IMG/VR virus record: IMGVR_UViG_3300005329_000006
Span: 1 to 45,740 of that record
From: a virus
Length of the DNA: 45,740 bases
Strand: one strand, 5' to 3'
Position numbers and translations under genes: made by a program. Within the stretch, counting starts at the first letter, position 1. Each line of letters opens with the position of its first letter. Of the stretch, positions 24,625 through 31,922 are shown in pieces. The notes under the pieces were generated by a model. That model ran no database searches. It worked only from the letters and a program-made list of their open reading frames with translations, and was not told where the DNA came from.

Positions 24625-26714
24625 GTCTGACTCTTTCCCAGATTCCCGGATTCTCGGATCTTTCAAACGCTTCGCTCGAAGCGGGCGACATCGCGCACTC
24701 GATCCATTTAGCAAAGATCGACTCGAACGGAAATTTCGGCGTCGCGCGAACAGAAATCTTTACGGGATTTTTCACGAACGGGCAAACCGTACCTTTGCCG
24801 ACGTCGCCGATCGACGGTTACAACTATTCCCGATCGGAATTAATGTACGCATGGGCGACGGGATCGACTTTCAATTACGCGACGGGATCGATCTCGGGAA
24901 CGGACGCGCTTTGGTTCGCCGCTTGGGGCGTCAATCAGTCGACCGGACTCGTTTCCACTTTCGAGGCGTATCGCCGCTCTGGCGATCATTCTGATCCGAC
25001 GCAATCGAACGACGGCGTTTTGTTTGTTTACGTGATCGCACAGCGTCAGAATAACGCGATCATTATCGCGACGCCGCCGACGTTCACGGATCTGGGAAGT
25101 TATGCGTCCGACGATCCGTTTAACGAATCACTCGCGCAAGCGCTCAACGACAACTCGAAATTCTCGATCGTCGCGAGCGAAGTTATTTACATGGGCGAGT
25201 TCGTCGACGGCGGAACTGTTCCGCAACCCGTTTCCCTGCTCGACGGGCACACTTACGCTTACGCGAACGTCAAGTTTATGGCGTCGTGGCGTTGGACGGC
25301 GTCCGGCTCGAGTTTCGCGCAACCGGATTCGACCGTCGAGCAACTGGGACCGATGCAATGGTCGATCAATGCCGGAACAGGCGCGGTCGACATTACCGTC
25401 CAATACTCGATCGATGGCGGCGAGAACGTCACCACAAAAGCAAACCATGGGCGAATTTCTGTAATCGCGTTTTGCGATCGACTGAGCGGCGTCACACTCT
25501 CGCCCGCGGCGGACGACTTTGTCGAGATCGATTCCGACTTGTTTCTACCGGGCGAACCGCTTCGCGCATCGACGATCAATCAAATGATCAAGAATCAGGA
25601 GCAAGCGGTTTGTACTCCTGAATTTTTCGGACCGACTGATTACGGCGACGGTGACACGATCTCGCTTCCGACTTCGCCAGTCGACGGATACAACTACGCG
25701 CGGAATGAAGTTATCTATGTCTGGGAATGGAACGACACGACGCCGAACACCGGCACGCACTTACGCATTGCGTCATGGGCCGCGGTTGTCGATCAGGCGA
25801 CGGGAACGGTCGATCTCAAGATCTGGCGCGTCCCGCCCGGATCCGCGTTCGACCAAACGGACGGGTTCGGTTCGATCAAGGTTGTCACGGTTGGCATCCG
25901 GCAACGCGCGGCGTCGGTCGCAATCGATCCAACCGCGCCGCCGTCGGCGACGGGCGGATCGCCGCCGTCAACCGATGATCCGTTCGCGGATGGCGCACCA
26001 CGACGCGGCGACATCTGGCGATTCAATCTCTATAACGATGCGAAATGGGATCTCGCAGCAGCGCCGATCCGTTGCGTTTACTGTATGGGCGGAACGACGA
26101 CGCTTTTAAACTTCGGCGGCGTCAATCAGCTAGGAACCGCGAGCGCGCCGTTACCGCACGGTGACAACGATTGCACGCCAACCGATTTCAGCGCCGCGGC
26201 GTCCGGCACGACGGTGACGCGCATCGGCGCGACGCAATTAGTCAACGGAAATGGCGGACTCGTCCCGCCGAACACGATCCATCGGTATTCGAATTACTGG
26301 AAGCCGACGTCGACGTCGAGCGTTCGTTACTGGTTAGGACTCGCGCAAGCGCTCGCACTCAATACGGCGTTCTTCGCGTCCGACACTCCGAATACAATTT
26401 ACGCCGCGTTTCGTTACAGCGCGGGCGTCGATTCCGGTTGGCAAGCGGTCGCGGGAATCTCGAACGCGGCTTTTACCGTGGTAAGTACCGGCGTCGGATT
26501 CGATTCAACACAGGCGCACTTATTCGAGATCGCCGTCGAGCAATCGACGTTTTATTTCTATATCGACGGAATTCTCGTCGCGACCATCTCGTCGAATACG
26601 CCCGCATCGACGGCACGACTCGCGCCGTTTTGGTGCGCGGATAATAAGAATCTGGCGGCTACAACCGCCGCTACTCACTATTGGATGTCGCTATCGCTGA
26701 AATGTTCGGTTTGA
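24621..26714 (+). CDS. Tail tip fibre / receptor-binding protein
   Basis: The protein is 697 residues with a threefold internal repeat: FFTNGQTVPLPTSPIDGYNY, then FVDGGTVPQPVSLLDGHTYA, then DYGDGDTISLPTSPVDGYNY, each followed by a strand reading as MYAW, MASW or IYVW. A Pro/Thr linker (about 430-450) leads to a C-terminal LamG-like sandwich (about 560-697) with HLFEIAVEQSTFYFYIDGIL. Repeated stalk plus terminal lectin-like domain fits the receptor-binding end of the tail. Confidence 0.85.
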   Translation: MSLTLSQIPGFSDLSNASLEAGDIAHSIHLAKIDSNGNFGVARTEIFTGFFTNGQTVPLPTSPIDGYNYSRSELMYAWATGSTFNYATGSISGTDALWFAAWGVNQSTGLVSTFEAYRRSGDHSDPTQSNDGVLFVYVIAQRQNNAIIIATPPTFTDLGSYASDDPFNESLAQALNDNSKFSIVASEVIYMGEFVDGGTVPQPVSLLDGHTYAYANVKFMASWRWTASGSSFAQPDSTVEQLGPMQWSINAGTGAVDITVQYSIDGGENVTTKANHGRISVIAFCDRLSGVTLSPAADDFVEIDSDLFLPGEPLRASTINQMIKNQEQAVCTPEFFGPTDYGDGDTISLPTSPVDGYNYARNEVIYVWEWNDTTPNTGTHLRIASWAAVVDQATGTVDLKIWRVPPGSAFDQTDGFGSIKVVTVGIRQRAASVAIDPTAPPSATGGSPPSTDDPFADGAPRRGDIWRFNLYNDAKWDLAAAPIRCVYCMGGTTTLLNFGGVNQLGTASAPLPHGDNDCTPTDFSAAASGTTVTRIGATQLVNGNGGLVPPNTIHRYSNYWKPTSTSSVRYWLGLAQALALNTAFFASDTPNTIYAAFRYSAGVDSGWQAVAGISNAAFTVVSTGVGFDSTQAHLFEIAVEQSTFYFYIDGILVATISSNTPASTARLAPFWCADNKNLAATTAATHYWMSLSLKCSV

Positions 26715-26727
26715 GGATAAACAGGAA

Positions 26728-26877
26728 ATGACGGACGAAGAACGACGCGAGAAATGCAATTGTGGTGCTGTGAATTGTGTTAACGCCGAATGCTCGACGA
26801 GTTGCGCGAGTCGCTGTTTGTGCGTCGGCGATTCGGTTAATCCCGAATGTCCGGTTCATGGAACGCCGCCCGAATAA
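26728..26877 (+). CDS. Cys-rich microprotein (49 aa)
   Basis: The protein is 49 residues with eight Cys (10, 12, 17, 22, 26, 30, 32, 41) and His44. The run KCNCGAVNC starts it and NPECPVHG ends it. ACAGGAA stands just before ATG 26728. The density suggests bound zinc or disulfides. It abuts the lipoprotein gene (TAA then ATG). Codon use is like its neighbours. No family is recognised; the 52-residue gene at 35812 is similar in style. Confidence 0.75.
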   Translation: MTDEERREKCNCGAVNCVNAECSTSCASRCLCVGDSVNPECPVHGTPPE

Positions 26878-27147
26878 ATGGTCCGTATAGTTCTGGGTCT
26901 TTTGTTGCTCGTCTCGCTCGCCGGTTGCGCGAAGAAACCCGTCAAGACTTCCGCGCCTGTCCCGCCCGCGCCGATCCCCGCGCCTGTCCCTGTCCGACGC
27001 CGACCTTTGAAAACTGGCGATATCGTGCTCGTCAATTGCGAGCCGTCCGGGCGCCATAGGTGCGATTGCCGGGATCCCCACACGACGATTTCGACGACGG
27101 GCGGCGCTTCGTATCAAGTCATTGAATGCAAAAGCTCAAAGAAGTAG
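26878..27147 (+). CDS. Small Pro-rich lipoprotein; possible outer-membrane spanin
   Basis: The 89 residues start with a lipoprotein signal (MVRIVLGLLLLVSLAGC, lipobox LAGC, lipid on Cys17). A Pro-rich segment (PVPPAPIPAPVPVRRRP) and a C-terminal segment with three Cys (NCEPSGRHRCDC) follow. Small Pro-rich lipoproteins in lysis regions are often Rz1-like o-spanins. No clear inner-membrane partner is overlapped here, so this is only suggestive. Confidence 0.65.
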   Translation: MVRIVLGLLLLVSLAGCAKKPVKTSAPVPPAPIPAPVPVRRRPLKTGDIVLVNCEPSGRHRCDCRDPHTTISTTGGASYQVIECKSSKK

Positions 27148-27196
27148 CACGTCAGTAACGTCGAACAAAGGGCGAAACTCTGGGAGGATTCCGCAC

Positions 27197-27565
27197 ATGC
27201 AAAGATTCGGTTTGTTCGGTTTTATGCTCGCATTGCTACTCGCGACCGTCGCTTGCGCGCCCGTTCAAGACGTCGCGCGCGACGGGATCGCCGCATCGAA
27301 AGGCGCGCTCGTCACCGCTCAAAGTAAATACCGCGATCAATGCACGGCGAACCCGGCGATGAAACCTTGCCGGATCATTCACGAAGGCGTTGCGGCGCAG
27401 CATCTCGCCGTCGAGGCGCTCGATCTCTACTGTCAAGGCGTTGCGACGCCGTCGTTCTTGGATGGCGGAAAATGCTCGCCCGACAAATCAGTCGAGCCGC
27501 GGTTAAAAGCGGCGCTCCAAAATCTCGACGTTATGATCCGCGACGTGAAAGGTTTGATCCAATGA
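27197..27565 (+). CDS. Lipoprotein of unknown function (122 aa)
   Basis: The 122 residues start with MQRFGLFGFMLALLLATVAC (lipid on Cys20), followed by a helical, polar domain with three further Cys and no recognised motif. ATG 27197 was chosen for GGGAGG upstream. The frame open to 27122 would put the signal inside the protein, so the later ATG is right. It lies in the lysis region and may help disrupt the outer membrane. The stop overlaps the next ATG. Confidence 0.75.
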   Translation: MQRFGLFGFMLALLLATVACAPVQDVARDGIAASKGALVTAQSKYRDQCTANPAMKPCRIIHEGVAAQHLAVEALDLYCQGVATPSFLDGGKCSPDKSVEPRLKAALQNLDVMIRDVKGLIQ

Positions 27566-27768
27566 ACGTTTTAAGTTTGATTCAAATCGCTCTAGCAATT
27601 CTTTCCGCGACGCTTCCACAGATCAAAGCCGCGGATGGAAAATCAGACGTCGGACTCGCATCGATCGCCGAAAGCGTCGAGAACGCGATCGCCGAATTAA
27701 AGAAAGTTCACTCGACGCCGGTCACGCACGAACAGCTAGAAAGTCTGAAAGTTCCGCAACTCTGGTAA
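27562..27768 (+). CDS. Small lysis-region protein (68 aa)
   Basis: The protein is 68 residues with a hydrophobic N-terminal helix (LSLIQIALAILSATLPQI) followed by an amphipathic helical part. It may be a short membrane-anchored protein in the lysis cassette. ATG overlaps the previous stop. A longer in-frame opening to 27340 only overlaps the lipoprotein gene. No known family is recognised. Confidence 0.7.
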   Translation: MNVLSLIQIALAILSATLPQIKAADGKSDVGLASIAESVENAIAELKKVHSTPVTHEQLESLKVPQLW

Positions 27769-27770
27769 GT

Positions 27771-28130
27771 ATGTTTCGCTCGCGCTCTCGTCTAATCCGA
27801 ACGCTTTTCTTTTCCGCGATCTGGCTCTCGTTGCGGATCCCGACGGATCTGCTTTTGTACAAATGCGCGCTCTCGAATATTCCCTTGTTCGAGTTCGCGG
27901 TCGCGGTCCAGTTCGCCGACGGCGTAGTCGCGACGTTTCTTATTTACCGGATCGTCTCGCAACAAATGCAACGTCCTTGGAAGTGTCCAGTCTGTGACGG
28001 ATGGGGCCGACGTCTTTACAGTCCGCCGATTGTCGAAGGCGAAGAACGAAAGTTATCGACCGCGGCGAGTTGCAAAGCATGTAGCGGCGTCGGGTACATC
28101 TGGGAAACTCTGGAGGGTCACAATCAATGA
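27771..28130 (+). CDS. Membrane protein with DnaJ-type zinc motif
   Basis: The protein is 119 residues with two hydrophobic segments (about 10-32 and 38-60) followed by CPVCDGWG (Cys72, Cys75) and CKACSGVGY (Cys101, Cys104), the CxxCxGxG pattern of DnaJ zinc centres. Joining these to membrane helices in a lysis region is unusual. It lacks the J domain. The stop overlaps the next ATG. It could be a holin partner or a chaperone-like regulator. Confidence 0.75.
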   Translation: MFRSRSRLIRTLFFSAIWLSLRIPTDLLLYKCALSNIPLFEFAVAVQFADGVVATFLIYRIVSQQMQRPWKCPVCDGWGRRLYSPPIVEGEERKLSTAASCKACSGVGYIWETLEGHNQ

Positions 28131-28498
28131 TATATGCGATGTACATGATCGGCTGGGCGCTTTTTCTAGCGTTGCAGATTCAAAACTCGCTTCGCTCGAA
28201 CACGAACGGGCTTGAATACAGTTGGAAGGGCGTCGCGCATTGGCTCTCGATTTCCGCCGTCCCGACTTTGCTTCGCGCTTTCCTCGTCGTGATCTTCTGT
28301 CCCGCACTTCTAAGCGGTCCGGTCGGGAAGCTCGACGCGACGCTCACGGCGGCGGGTTTCAAATTGACCGCTTGGGGTTTGGCCGGTCTTGCCGGACTCG
28401 GAAGCGAAGCGCTTCTCTATCAGGTTTGGGGGATGATTCCCGGATTGCGTAAAGAAGTCGCGAAAGAAGTTCCGCCGCCCGCGGAGTCGCCGAAATAA
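28127..28498 (+). CDS. Holin-like membrane protein
   Basis: The protein is 123 residues with three hydrophobic segments (about 1-20, 36-60 and 82-102) and a charged C-terminus (GLRKEVAKEVPPPAESPK). This topology fits a class I-type holin that makes pores for cell-wall enzymes. It directly precedes the cell-wall enzyme candidate. No sequence family is recognised; the call rests on topology and position. Confidence 0.65.
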   Translation: MIYAMYMIGWALFLALQIQNSLRSNTNGLEYSWKGVAHWLSISAVPTLLRAFLVVIFCPALLSGPVGKLDATLTAAGFKLTAWGLAGLAGLGSEALLYQVWGMIPGLRKEVAKEVPPPAESPK

Positions 28499-28972
28499 AT
28501 GGAACTCCGTCTTGAACGCGAGCCGTCGACCGCAAAGTCAACGCCCGGCGTTTTGTTCGTCGACGGCGTCCGGATCTGCTACACGCTCGAAGACGTGATC
28601 CGGGAACGTCGGTACGACGACGGCGCATTGATCGCCGTTTCGACGTGGAAGATCCCGAATCAAACAGCGATCGCGTCCGGGCGTTACGCCGTCACGCTCG
28701 ATTACTCGATCCGGTTTCACAAGGTCATGCCGCATATTTTGGGCGTCCAAGGTTTTACCGGCGTCCGGATCCATGGCGGGAACACGTCCGCCGACACGGA
28801 AGGGTGCGTGTTAGTCGGTCGATACCGGCGAAGCGCGGATCTTATCTATGATTGCGCGCCCGCGCTCGATGCGCTGATCGACAAACTAGAGTTCGCCGCT
28901 TCCCGGCACGATCCGATTTTTATCACGATCGACAATCCCAGAACCGACGAAGTTCCGATCCTGAGAACTTGA
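28499..28972 (+). CDS. DUF5675-like protein, candidate cell-wall enzyme
   Basis: The 157 residues match the DUF5675 pattern: STWKIPNQTAIASGRYAVTL, PHILGVQGFTGVRIHGGN, then SADTEGCVLVG with His92 and Cys103. The HGxxxxxxxGC arrangement resembles L,D-transpeptidase-type active sites, so a peptidoglycan-acting role in lysis is plausible, but the enzyme activity of DUF5675 is not established to my knowledge. It starts right after the holin-like gene. Its end overlaps a reverse-strand gene. Confidence 0.75.
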   Translation: MELRLEREPSTAKSTPGVLFVDGVRICYTLEDVIRERRYDDGALIAVSTWKIPNQTAIASGRYAVTLDYSIRFHKVMPHILGVQGFTGVRIHGGNTSADTEGCVLVGRYRRSADLIYDCAPALDALIDKLEFAASRHDPIFITIDNPRTDEVPILRT

Positions 28973-29212
28973 GCGCGGCTTTTTGGGGCGGGCGTATGAA
29001 ACCTTGCGAGGCGGGCCGATTCGATTCATCGGGACGTATTGTTTCCGCATATCCGTTGTTGCGTGTTCATGGTCAAGATCGCAAAAACGACAAAGCGCTT
29101 TTTTGCATTCGGCGCAGTAATGGCGCAGGAGCGCGGGACGTTTGTTCCCGTCCGGACAGTTCGCACACCAGTAATTGATTCTCAGTTGGCGGAAAAGCCG
29201 ATGCGTTTCCAT
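28886..29212 (-). CDS. Reverse-strand B-box-like zinc protein
   Basis: The protein is 108 residues. Cys16, Cys19, Cys33, Cys36, Cys41, Cys44, His48 and His50 give the spacing CxxC-x13-CxxC-x4-CxxC-x3-HxH, close to a B-box or similar cross-brace zinc fold. A basic tail (PPRKVSYARPKK) follows. It is one of the very few reverse-strand candidates and converges with the DUF5675 gene, overlapping it by 87 nt. ATG 29212 was chosen as nearest to the zinc motif; ATG 29227 with GGGGAG upstream is also possible. Nothing in other frames explains the Cys order. Confidence 0.6.
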   Translation of the reverse strand: METHRLFRQLRINYWCANCPDGNKRPALLRHYCAECKKALCRFCDLDHEHATTDMRKQYVPMNRIGPPRKVSYARPKKPRSSSQDRNFVGSGIVDRDKNRIVPGSGEL

Positions 29213-29292
29213 TGACCGGCGCAGCATAACACGGACTCCCCTGTTCCCAAATTCTCCGCATAAAGGAGGCTTTGGGAGTTGCCAGAGCAAAA

Positions 29293-29325
29293 AGGCCGTC
29301 GCGGATCTCGCGGCGGCTTTTTTTT
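29293..29325 (+). terminator. Strong terminator ending the late operon
   Basis: A 9-bp GC-rich stem (GCCGTCGCG 29295-29303 with CGCGGCGGC 29309-29317, one G-U pair) is followed by eight T (29318-29325). The reverse complement also has a U-run (CTTTTT), so it probably ends transcription in both directions. Confidence 0.95.
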
Positions 29326-29343
29326 ATTGCTCGCGAAAAAATA

Positions 29344-29418
29344 AAACTGTGGAAATCTTCGCGAATCATTTCAACGACTTGTCGGGTTTTTCAGAGTTTT
29401 CCGAGATTTGCACAGTTT
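29344..29418. promoter_or_regulatory. Long inverted repeat touching an early promoter
   Basis: AAACTGTGGAAATC (29344-29357) and GATTTGCACAGTTT (29405-29418) are inverted copies with one mismatch, 47 nt apart. The right copy overlaps the -35 box (29417-29422) of the promoter for the wHTH gene. It could be an operator pair bound by a dimer, or the stem of a DNA loop. The segment between them is AT-rich. Confidence 0.7.
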
Positions 29419-29445
29419 GACTTGGAATTTTAAAACCCGTAATAA
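29417..29445 (+). promoter_or_regulatory. Sigma-70-type promoter
   Basis: TTGACT (29417-29422), 17-nt spacer, TAATAA (29440-29445). It stands between the late terminator and the regulatory gene at 29526 and should drive the early region. Confidence 0.75.
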
Positions 29446-29525
29446 GTCTTGCGGTTTTGATTCACCAGCAAAACCAACATCTCGACTGCTACTACTACAA
29501 AAGCAACCGCCGTTTTTCCACACAA

Positions 29526-30122
29526 ATGACAACGCCGCCGCAAATCGGATTTGTTTTTGACGCGGATCCGGATCCCGCTCGTTGCTCACACGACGGCGGG
29601 AAATGTCCGAAGGATGGCGCGCCGCACTATTGCGGACTCGTCCCGGATCACGAAGGCGATCACGCCGGGCGTTATTGCAATTGTTTATGGGCGCAACTCT
29701 CCGAGCGCGATGTCTTCGAATGGCAGGATCCGGAAACCGACAAGCGTCATAAGTGTCCACGCCGGTACGTTGTCGGGTTACTGGCGGTTATCCGTGTCGG
29801 TCGCGAGAACGCTCGTCCCGTCGAAGAACTACTCCGACTCATGGGCGAAAAGCCGAATGCTCCGAACGCGCGGCATTTCCGGCGAGCGGCTTTGTATCTC
29901 AAGCAGAACGGCGTCCATTGCATCTCGTACCGATCATCCAAGGGCGGATATTTCATTGCACAAACGCCCGACGAAGTCGCGGCTTACAGCGATCAGGAAC
30001 GGACGTTCGCCGCCGCCATGGTTCAGGATCTTCCGCTCTTGGAACGAACGTCGATTGACGATTCGCACGCGGCTCTCGCGAAAATTAAGACTCGCCTTTT
30101 GGGAAATCACAAAAGCATCTAA
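29526..30122 (+). CDS. Cys-rich N-terminus plus winged-helix-like regulator
   Basis: The protein is 198 residues. The first 75 have seven Cys (RCSHDGGKCP, PHYCGLVPDH, YCNCLWAQ, HKCPRR), probably one or two zinc sites. Residues about 80-150 look like a winged helix of the type common in phage early regulators: RHFRRAALYLKQNG, then a turn and GGYFIAQTPDEVAAY. The C-terminus is helical. It is the first gene after the strongest early promoter, which has an inverted repeat, so autoregulation is plausible. ATG 29526 was preferred over upstream TTG 29457, which would start in the promoter. Confidence 0.75.
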   Translation: MTTPPQIGFVFDADPDPARCSHDGGKCPKDGAPHYCGLVPDHEGDHAGRYCNCLWAQLSERDVFEWQDPETDKRHKCPRRYVVGLLAVIRVGRENARPVEELLRLMGEKPNAPNARHFRRAALYLKQNGVHCISYRSSKGGYFIAQTPDEVAAYSDQERTFAAAMVQDLPLLERTSIDDSHAALAKIKTRLLGNHKSI

Positions 30123-30130
30123 AAAATATT

Positions 30131-30322
30131 TTTGGCGCAGACTTGGGCGCGGTTTTCAGCGCTTCGACGTTGCGGATCCCCGCGACAGTTGTTCACCAAA
30201 TCTTAAAAAAAGGCGAAAGGGTCCGCGCCAAATCGCGGAAAGCCGCGTAAACATTGGGCGAAACGGCGAAAGTCGAAAAGTCGGTTTAGTAAAATTAAGG
30301 TGCGATCTAGGAGGATCGCACC
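30131..30322 (+). promoter_or_regulatory. Structured 5' leader with Shine-Dalgarno in a hairpin
   Basis: Two layers are visible. TTTGGCGCAGAC (30131-30142) can pair with GTCCGCGCCAAA (30221-30232), 11 of 12 pairs, closing a roughly 100-nt domain with internal stems. Then CGCGG-AAAG-CCGCG (30234-30247) and, just before the next ATG, a perfect 9-bp stem GGTGCGATC (30299-30307) with GATCGCACC (30314-30322) whose loop TAGGAG places AGGAGG across loop and stem. The ATG lies 3 nt after the stem. This would block translation unless the stem opens. Confidence 0.7.
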
Positions 30323-30324
30323 AC

Positions 30325-30672
30325 ATGGAACTGACAGCGGAAACAATCTATCAAGTGAAGTATAACCACAATTGGATGCTCGCGAAATACGTCAAGCGGG
30401 TAGAGGCTCACTCTTACAAATACAACGATATTTACATGGACACTCTCACGACGGGACCGGAGAAAACCCGTCACGTCCCGCTTAGTCATTGTTGGATGAA
30501 GATCCGTCCGGCGGGATATGAACAGCGCTTCACTTTGCTAGATTCCGGGATGGAAGTTCGACCGGCGTCCGCGGAATCGCTCGCCGAAGTCGCCCGACTC
30601 ATAAGCGAAATCGCACAGCTAGAGGCGGACCGGAAGGCCAAAACCCGTGAGTTACGGGAGTTGTGCGACTAG
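30325..30672 (+). CDS. Protein under hairpin control (115 aa)
   Basis: The protein is 115 residues. The first 85 are mixed and aromatic-rich (QVKYNHNWMLAKYVKRVEAH, SYKYNDIYMDTL). The last 30 are a charged coiled coil (EVARLISEIAQLEADRKAKT). ATG 30325 follows the hairpin with the buried AGGAGG. The same frame is open far upstream, but that part overlaps the previous gene and carries no protein-like signal. The gene stands alone between two hairpins, so its expression seems specially controlled. Function unknown. Confidence 0.7.
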   Translation: MELTAETIYQVKYNHNWMLAKYVKRVEAHSYKYNDIYMDTLTTGPEKTRHVPLSHCWMKIRPAGYEQRFTLLDSGMEVRPASAESLAEVARLISEIAQLEADRKAKTRELRELCD

Positions 30673-30682
30673 CGGCAACCAG

Positions 30683-30708
30683 TGGGCCGGACTCCCCCGT
30701 CCGGCTCA
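30683..30708 (+). terminator. GC hairpin after the hairpin-controlled gene
   Basis: TGGGCCGGAC (30683-30692) pairs with GTCCGGCTCA (30699-30708), ten pairs with one G-U, loop TCCCCC. There is no U-tract, so it is a weak or factor-dependent terminator or an RNA 3'-end stabiliser. Confidence 0.6.
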
Positions 30709-30720
30709 CACCAAAGTAAC

Positions 30721-30806
30721 AAACCCCCCGGCATTAACCCCTATTGACACGCCGTTTACCCCGTAATACAGTGTCGAACCATGGCCACAAAACCAAACCC
30801 CGTAAT
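30721..30806. promoter_or_regulatory. Promoter with direct-repeat operators for the RHH gene
   Basis: The -35 box is a perfect TTGACA (30744-30749). After 17 nt comes TACAGT (30767-30772), eight nt before ATG 30781, so the mRNA is probably leaderless. The motif (T)WAACCCCNNAWT recurs: TTAACCCCTATT (30734), TTTACCCCGTAAT (30755) and AAACCCCGTAAT (30795), with a weaker copy at 30721. They overlap -35, spacer and early coding region, as expected for an autoregulated RHH repressor. Confidence 0.7.
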
Positions 30807-30936
30807 CTCGGTCCGTACCACGTCCGACGATCAACGGTTGATCAAGCAACTCCGTAAAAAGCTGGGCGTCGATACGACGCAAATCTTTCGACTGGCGCTT
30901 CGTGCGCTGGCGACCAAAGAAGAGGTAAATCAATGA
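30781..30936 (+). CDS. Ribbon-helix-helix regulator (51 aa)
   Basis: The protein is 51 residues with the RHH layout: an N-terminal strand (PVISVRTT), helix 1 (SDDQRLIKQLRKKL), a GVDTT turn and helix 2 (QIFRLALRALATKEEV). Such CopG/Arc-like proteins bind as dimers to direct repeats. The ATG is about 8 nt after the -10 box and has no ribosome site, so the mRNA is probably leaderless. Its stop overlaps the next ATG, making it the first gene of a long early operon that it may regulate. Confidence 0.8.
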   Translation: MATKPNPVISVRTTSDDQRLIKQLRKKLGVDTTQIFRLALRALATKEEVNQ

Positions 30937-31208
30937 CGCTTGGAAACCATCTCGATCGAGCGGAAGCGCTCGCGATCATTCTCGAAGCGAGTCGCTTTCA
31001 ATTGGGCGATGCGATGCGGATCGCCGGATCACTTCCCGCCGTACAGTCCATGGTCGGGTTCAACGCTCACGAAGAAATTATGGCGCAAGGAGTTTTAAAC
31101 GACGCGCTTCGGTATCTCGAAACCGGCTCGACTTCCGGACTCCGTTACGGCGCTTACTTTATGGCCGACGCCGTCTTCACTCCAAAGAAACGCGAGCGTG
31201 CAGCATGA
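30933..31208 (+). CDS. Early protein of unknown function (91 aa)
   Basis: The protein is 91 residues, helical: LDRAEALAIILEASRFQLGD, AMRIAGSLPAVQSMV and a polar C-terminus (TPKKRERAA). There is no Cys motif or membrane segment. It is coupled to the RHH gene by ATGA and to the next gene by a 4-nt overlap. No family is recognised. Confidence 0.7.
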   Translation: MTLGNHLDRAEALAIILEASRFQLGDAMRIAGSLPAVQSMVGFNAHEEIMAQGVLNDALRYLETGSTSGLRYGAYFMADAVFTPKKRERAA

Positions 31209-31411
31209 AAACTCTCGACAACAAATTGCGCGAGGCGCTTCACTTGATCAAGTTGCACATTACCGAAGCGGAAACGCAGCGCAACCGCGACTTGCATCGC
31301 GCGGTTGGTCTGATCGTCGACGTCGCGCGAGCGCGCGATCTCGTTATTGACCGTTGCGGCGTTTGCGGCGCTCTCGCTTGCAAAGGCGATTGCGAACAGG
31401 CCGCTGTGTGA
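31205..31411 (+). CDS. Early protein with C-terminal Cys cluster (68 aa)
   Basis: The protein is 68 residues: a long charged helix (KLREALHLIKLHITEAETQR and on) and a C-terminal CGVCGALACKGDC, four Cys that could hold a zinc. Its stop overlaps a GTG start of a membrane microprotein. Confidence 0.7.
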   Translation: MKTLDNKLREALHLIKLHITEAETQRNRDLHRAVGLIVDVARARDLVIDRCGVCGALACKGDCEQAAV

Positions 31412-31533
31412 AGGCGCTCGTTTTTGTTGGCCGGTTTGTATGGACCGTTTGCGAAATAGCGCTCGTCGTCGCGATGGGCGCTTTACTTTTAATCACGCTT
31501 TGGATCGAGACGAAAGGGAAGGTAACAGGATGA
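31408..31533 (+). CDS. Single-span membrane microprotein (41 aa)
   Basis: The protein is 41 residues with a hydrophobic segment VCEIALVVAMGALLLITLWI and a basic tail. GTG 31408 overlaps the preceding stop (GTGTGA), and its TGA overlaps the next ATG (GATGA), so it is tied into the operon on both sides. It is too short for standard gene callers. Function unknown. Confidence 0.6.
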   Translation: MKALVFVGRFVWTVCEIALVVAMGALLLITLWIETKGKVTG

Positions 31534-31922
31534 CAATCGAAGCAAAGAAACCGGCGACGCTCTCGTCGCTGAAACTCTCGCGCGCCATTACCGCGGCTTG
31601 GAACAAATATCCTCACGCAAAAGACGAGGTCGAAGGACTCGCCGAACTGATCGACGAGGCAACGCGCTTGCCCGAACTGATCGCCTTTCTCAAAGATCTC
31701 GGGAACTCCCTTTTAATTGATACCGACGGGCGCACGATCGACGGCGCTCTCGTTTGTACCTGTCAAGTTCATCCGGAATTAGAAGCGTTACTCGTCCGGG
31801 CGTCCCGCCTGTTAGCTGAGATCGAAGGCGGACAGAAACCAAAGATCGGCGACGGGCATTACTGGGGCGGCAATCCTCATTCAGTCGAAGGACCGGGACA
31901 CTTCCCAGAGGACGGCGAGTAA
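31530..31922 (+). CDS. Early protein of unknown function (130 aa)
   Basis: The protein is 130 residues, acidic and helical: RAITAAWNKYPHAKDEVEGL, AELIDEATRLPELIAFLKDL, then CTCQVHPELEALLVRASRLL and a Gly/His-rich end (HYWGGNPHSVEGPGHF). ATG 31530 overlaps the previous stop. The frame open further upstream overlaps the microprotein only. No family is recognised. Confidence 0.7.
   Translation: MTIEAKKPATLSSLKLSRAITAAWNKYPHAKDEVEGLAELIDEATRLPELIAFLKDLGNSLLIDTDGRTIDGALVCTCQVHPELEALLVRASRLLAEIEGGQKPKIGDGHYWGGNPHSVEGPGHFPEDGE

Noticed and set aside
29279-29344. Short TTG frame after AAGGAGG, running through the late terminator
   Set aside because: A good ribosome site, but the peptide is made of the terminator stem sequence and has no protein-like pattern.
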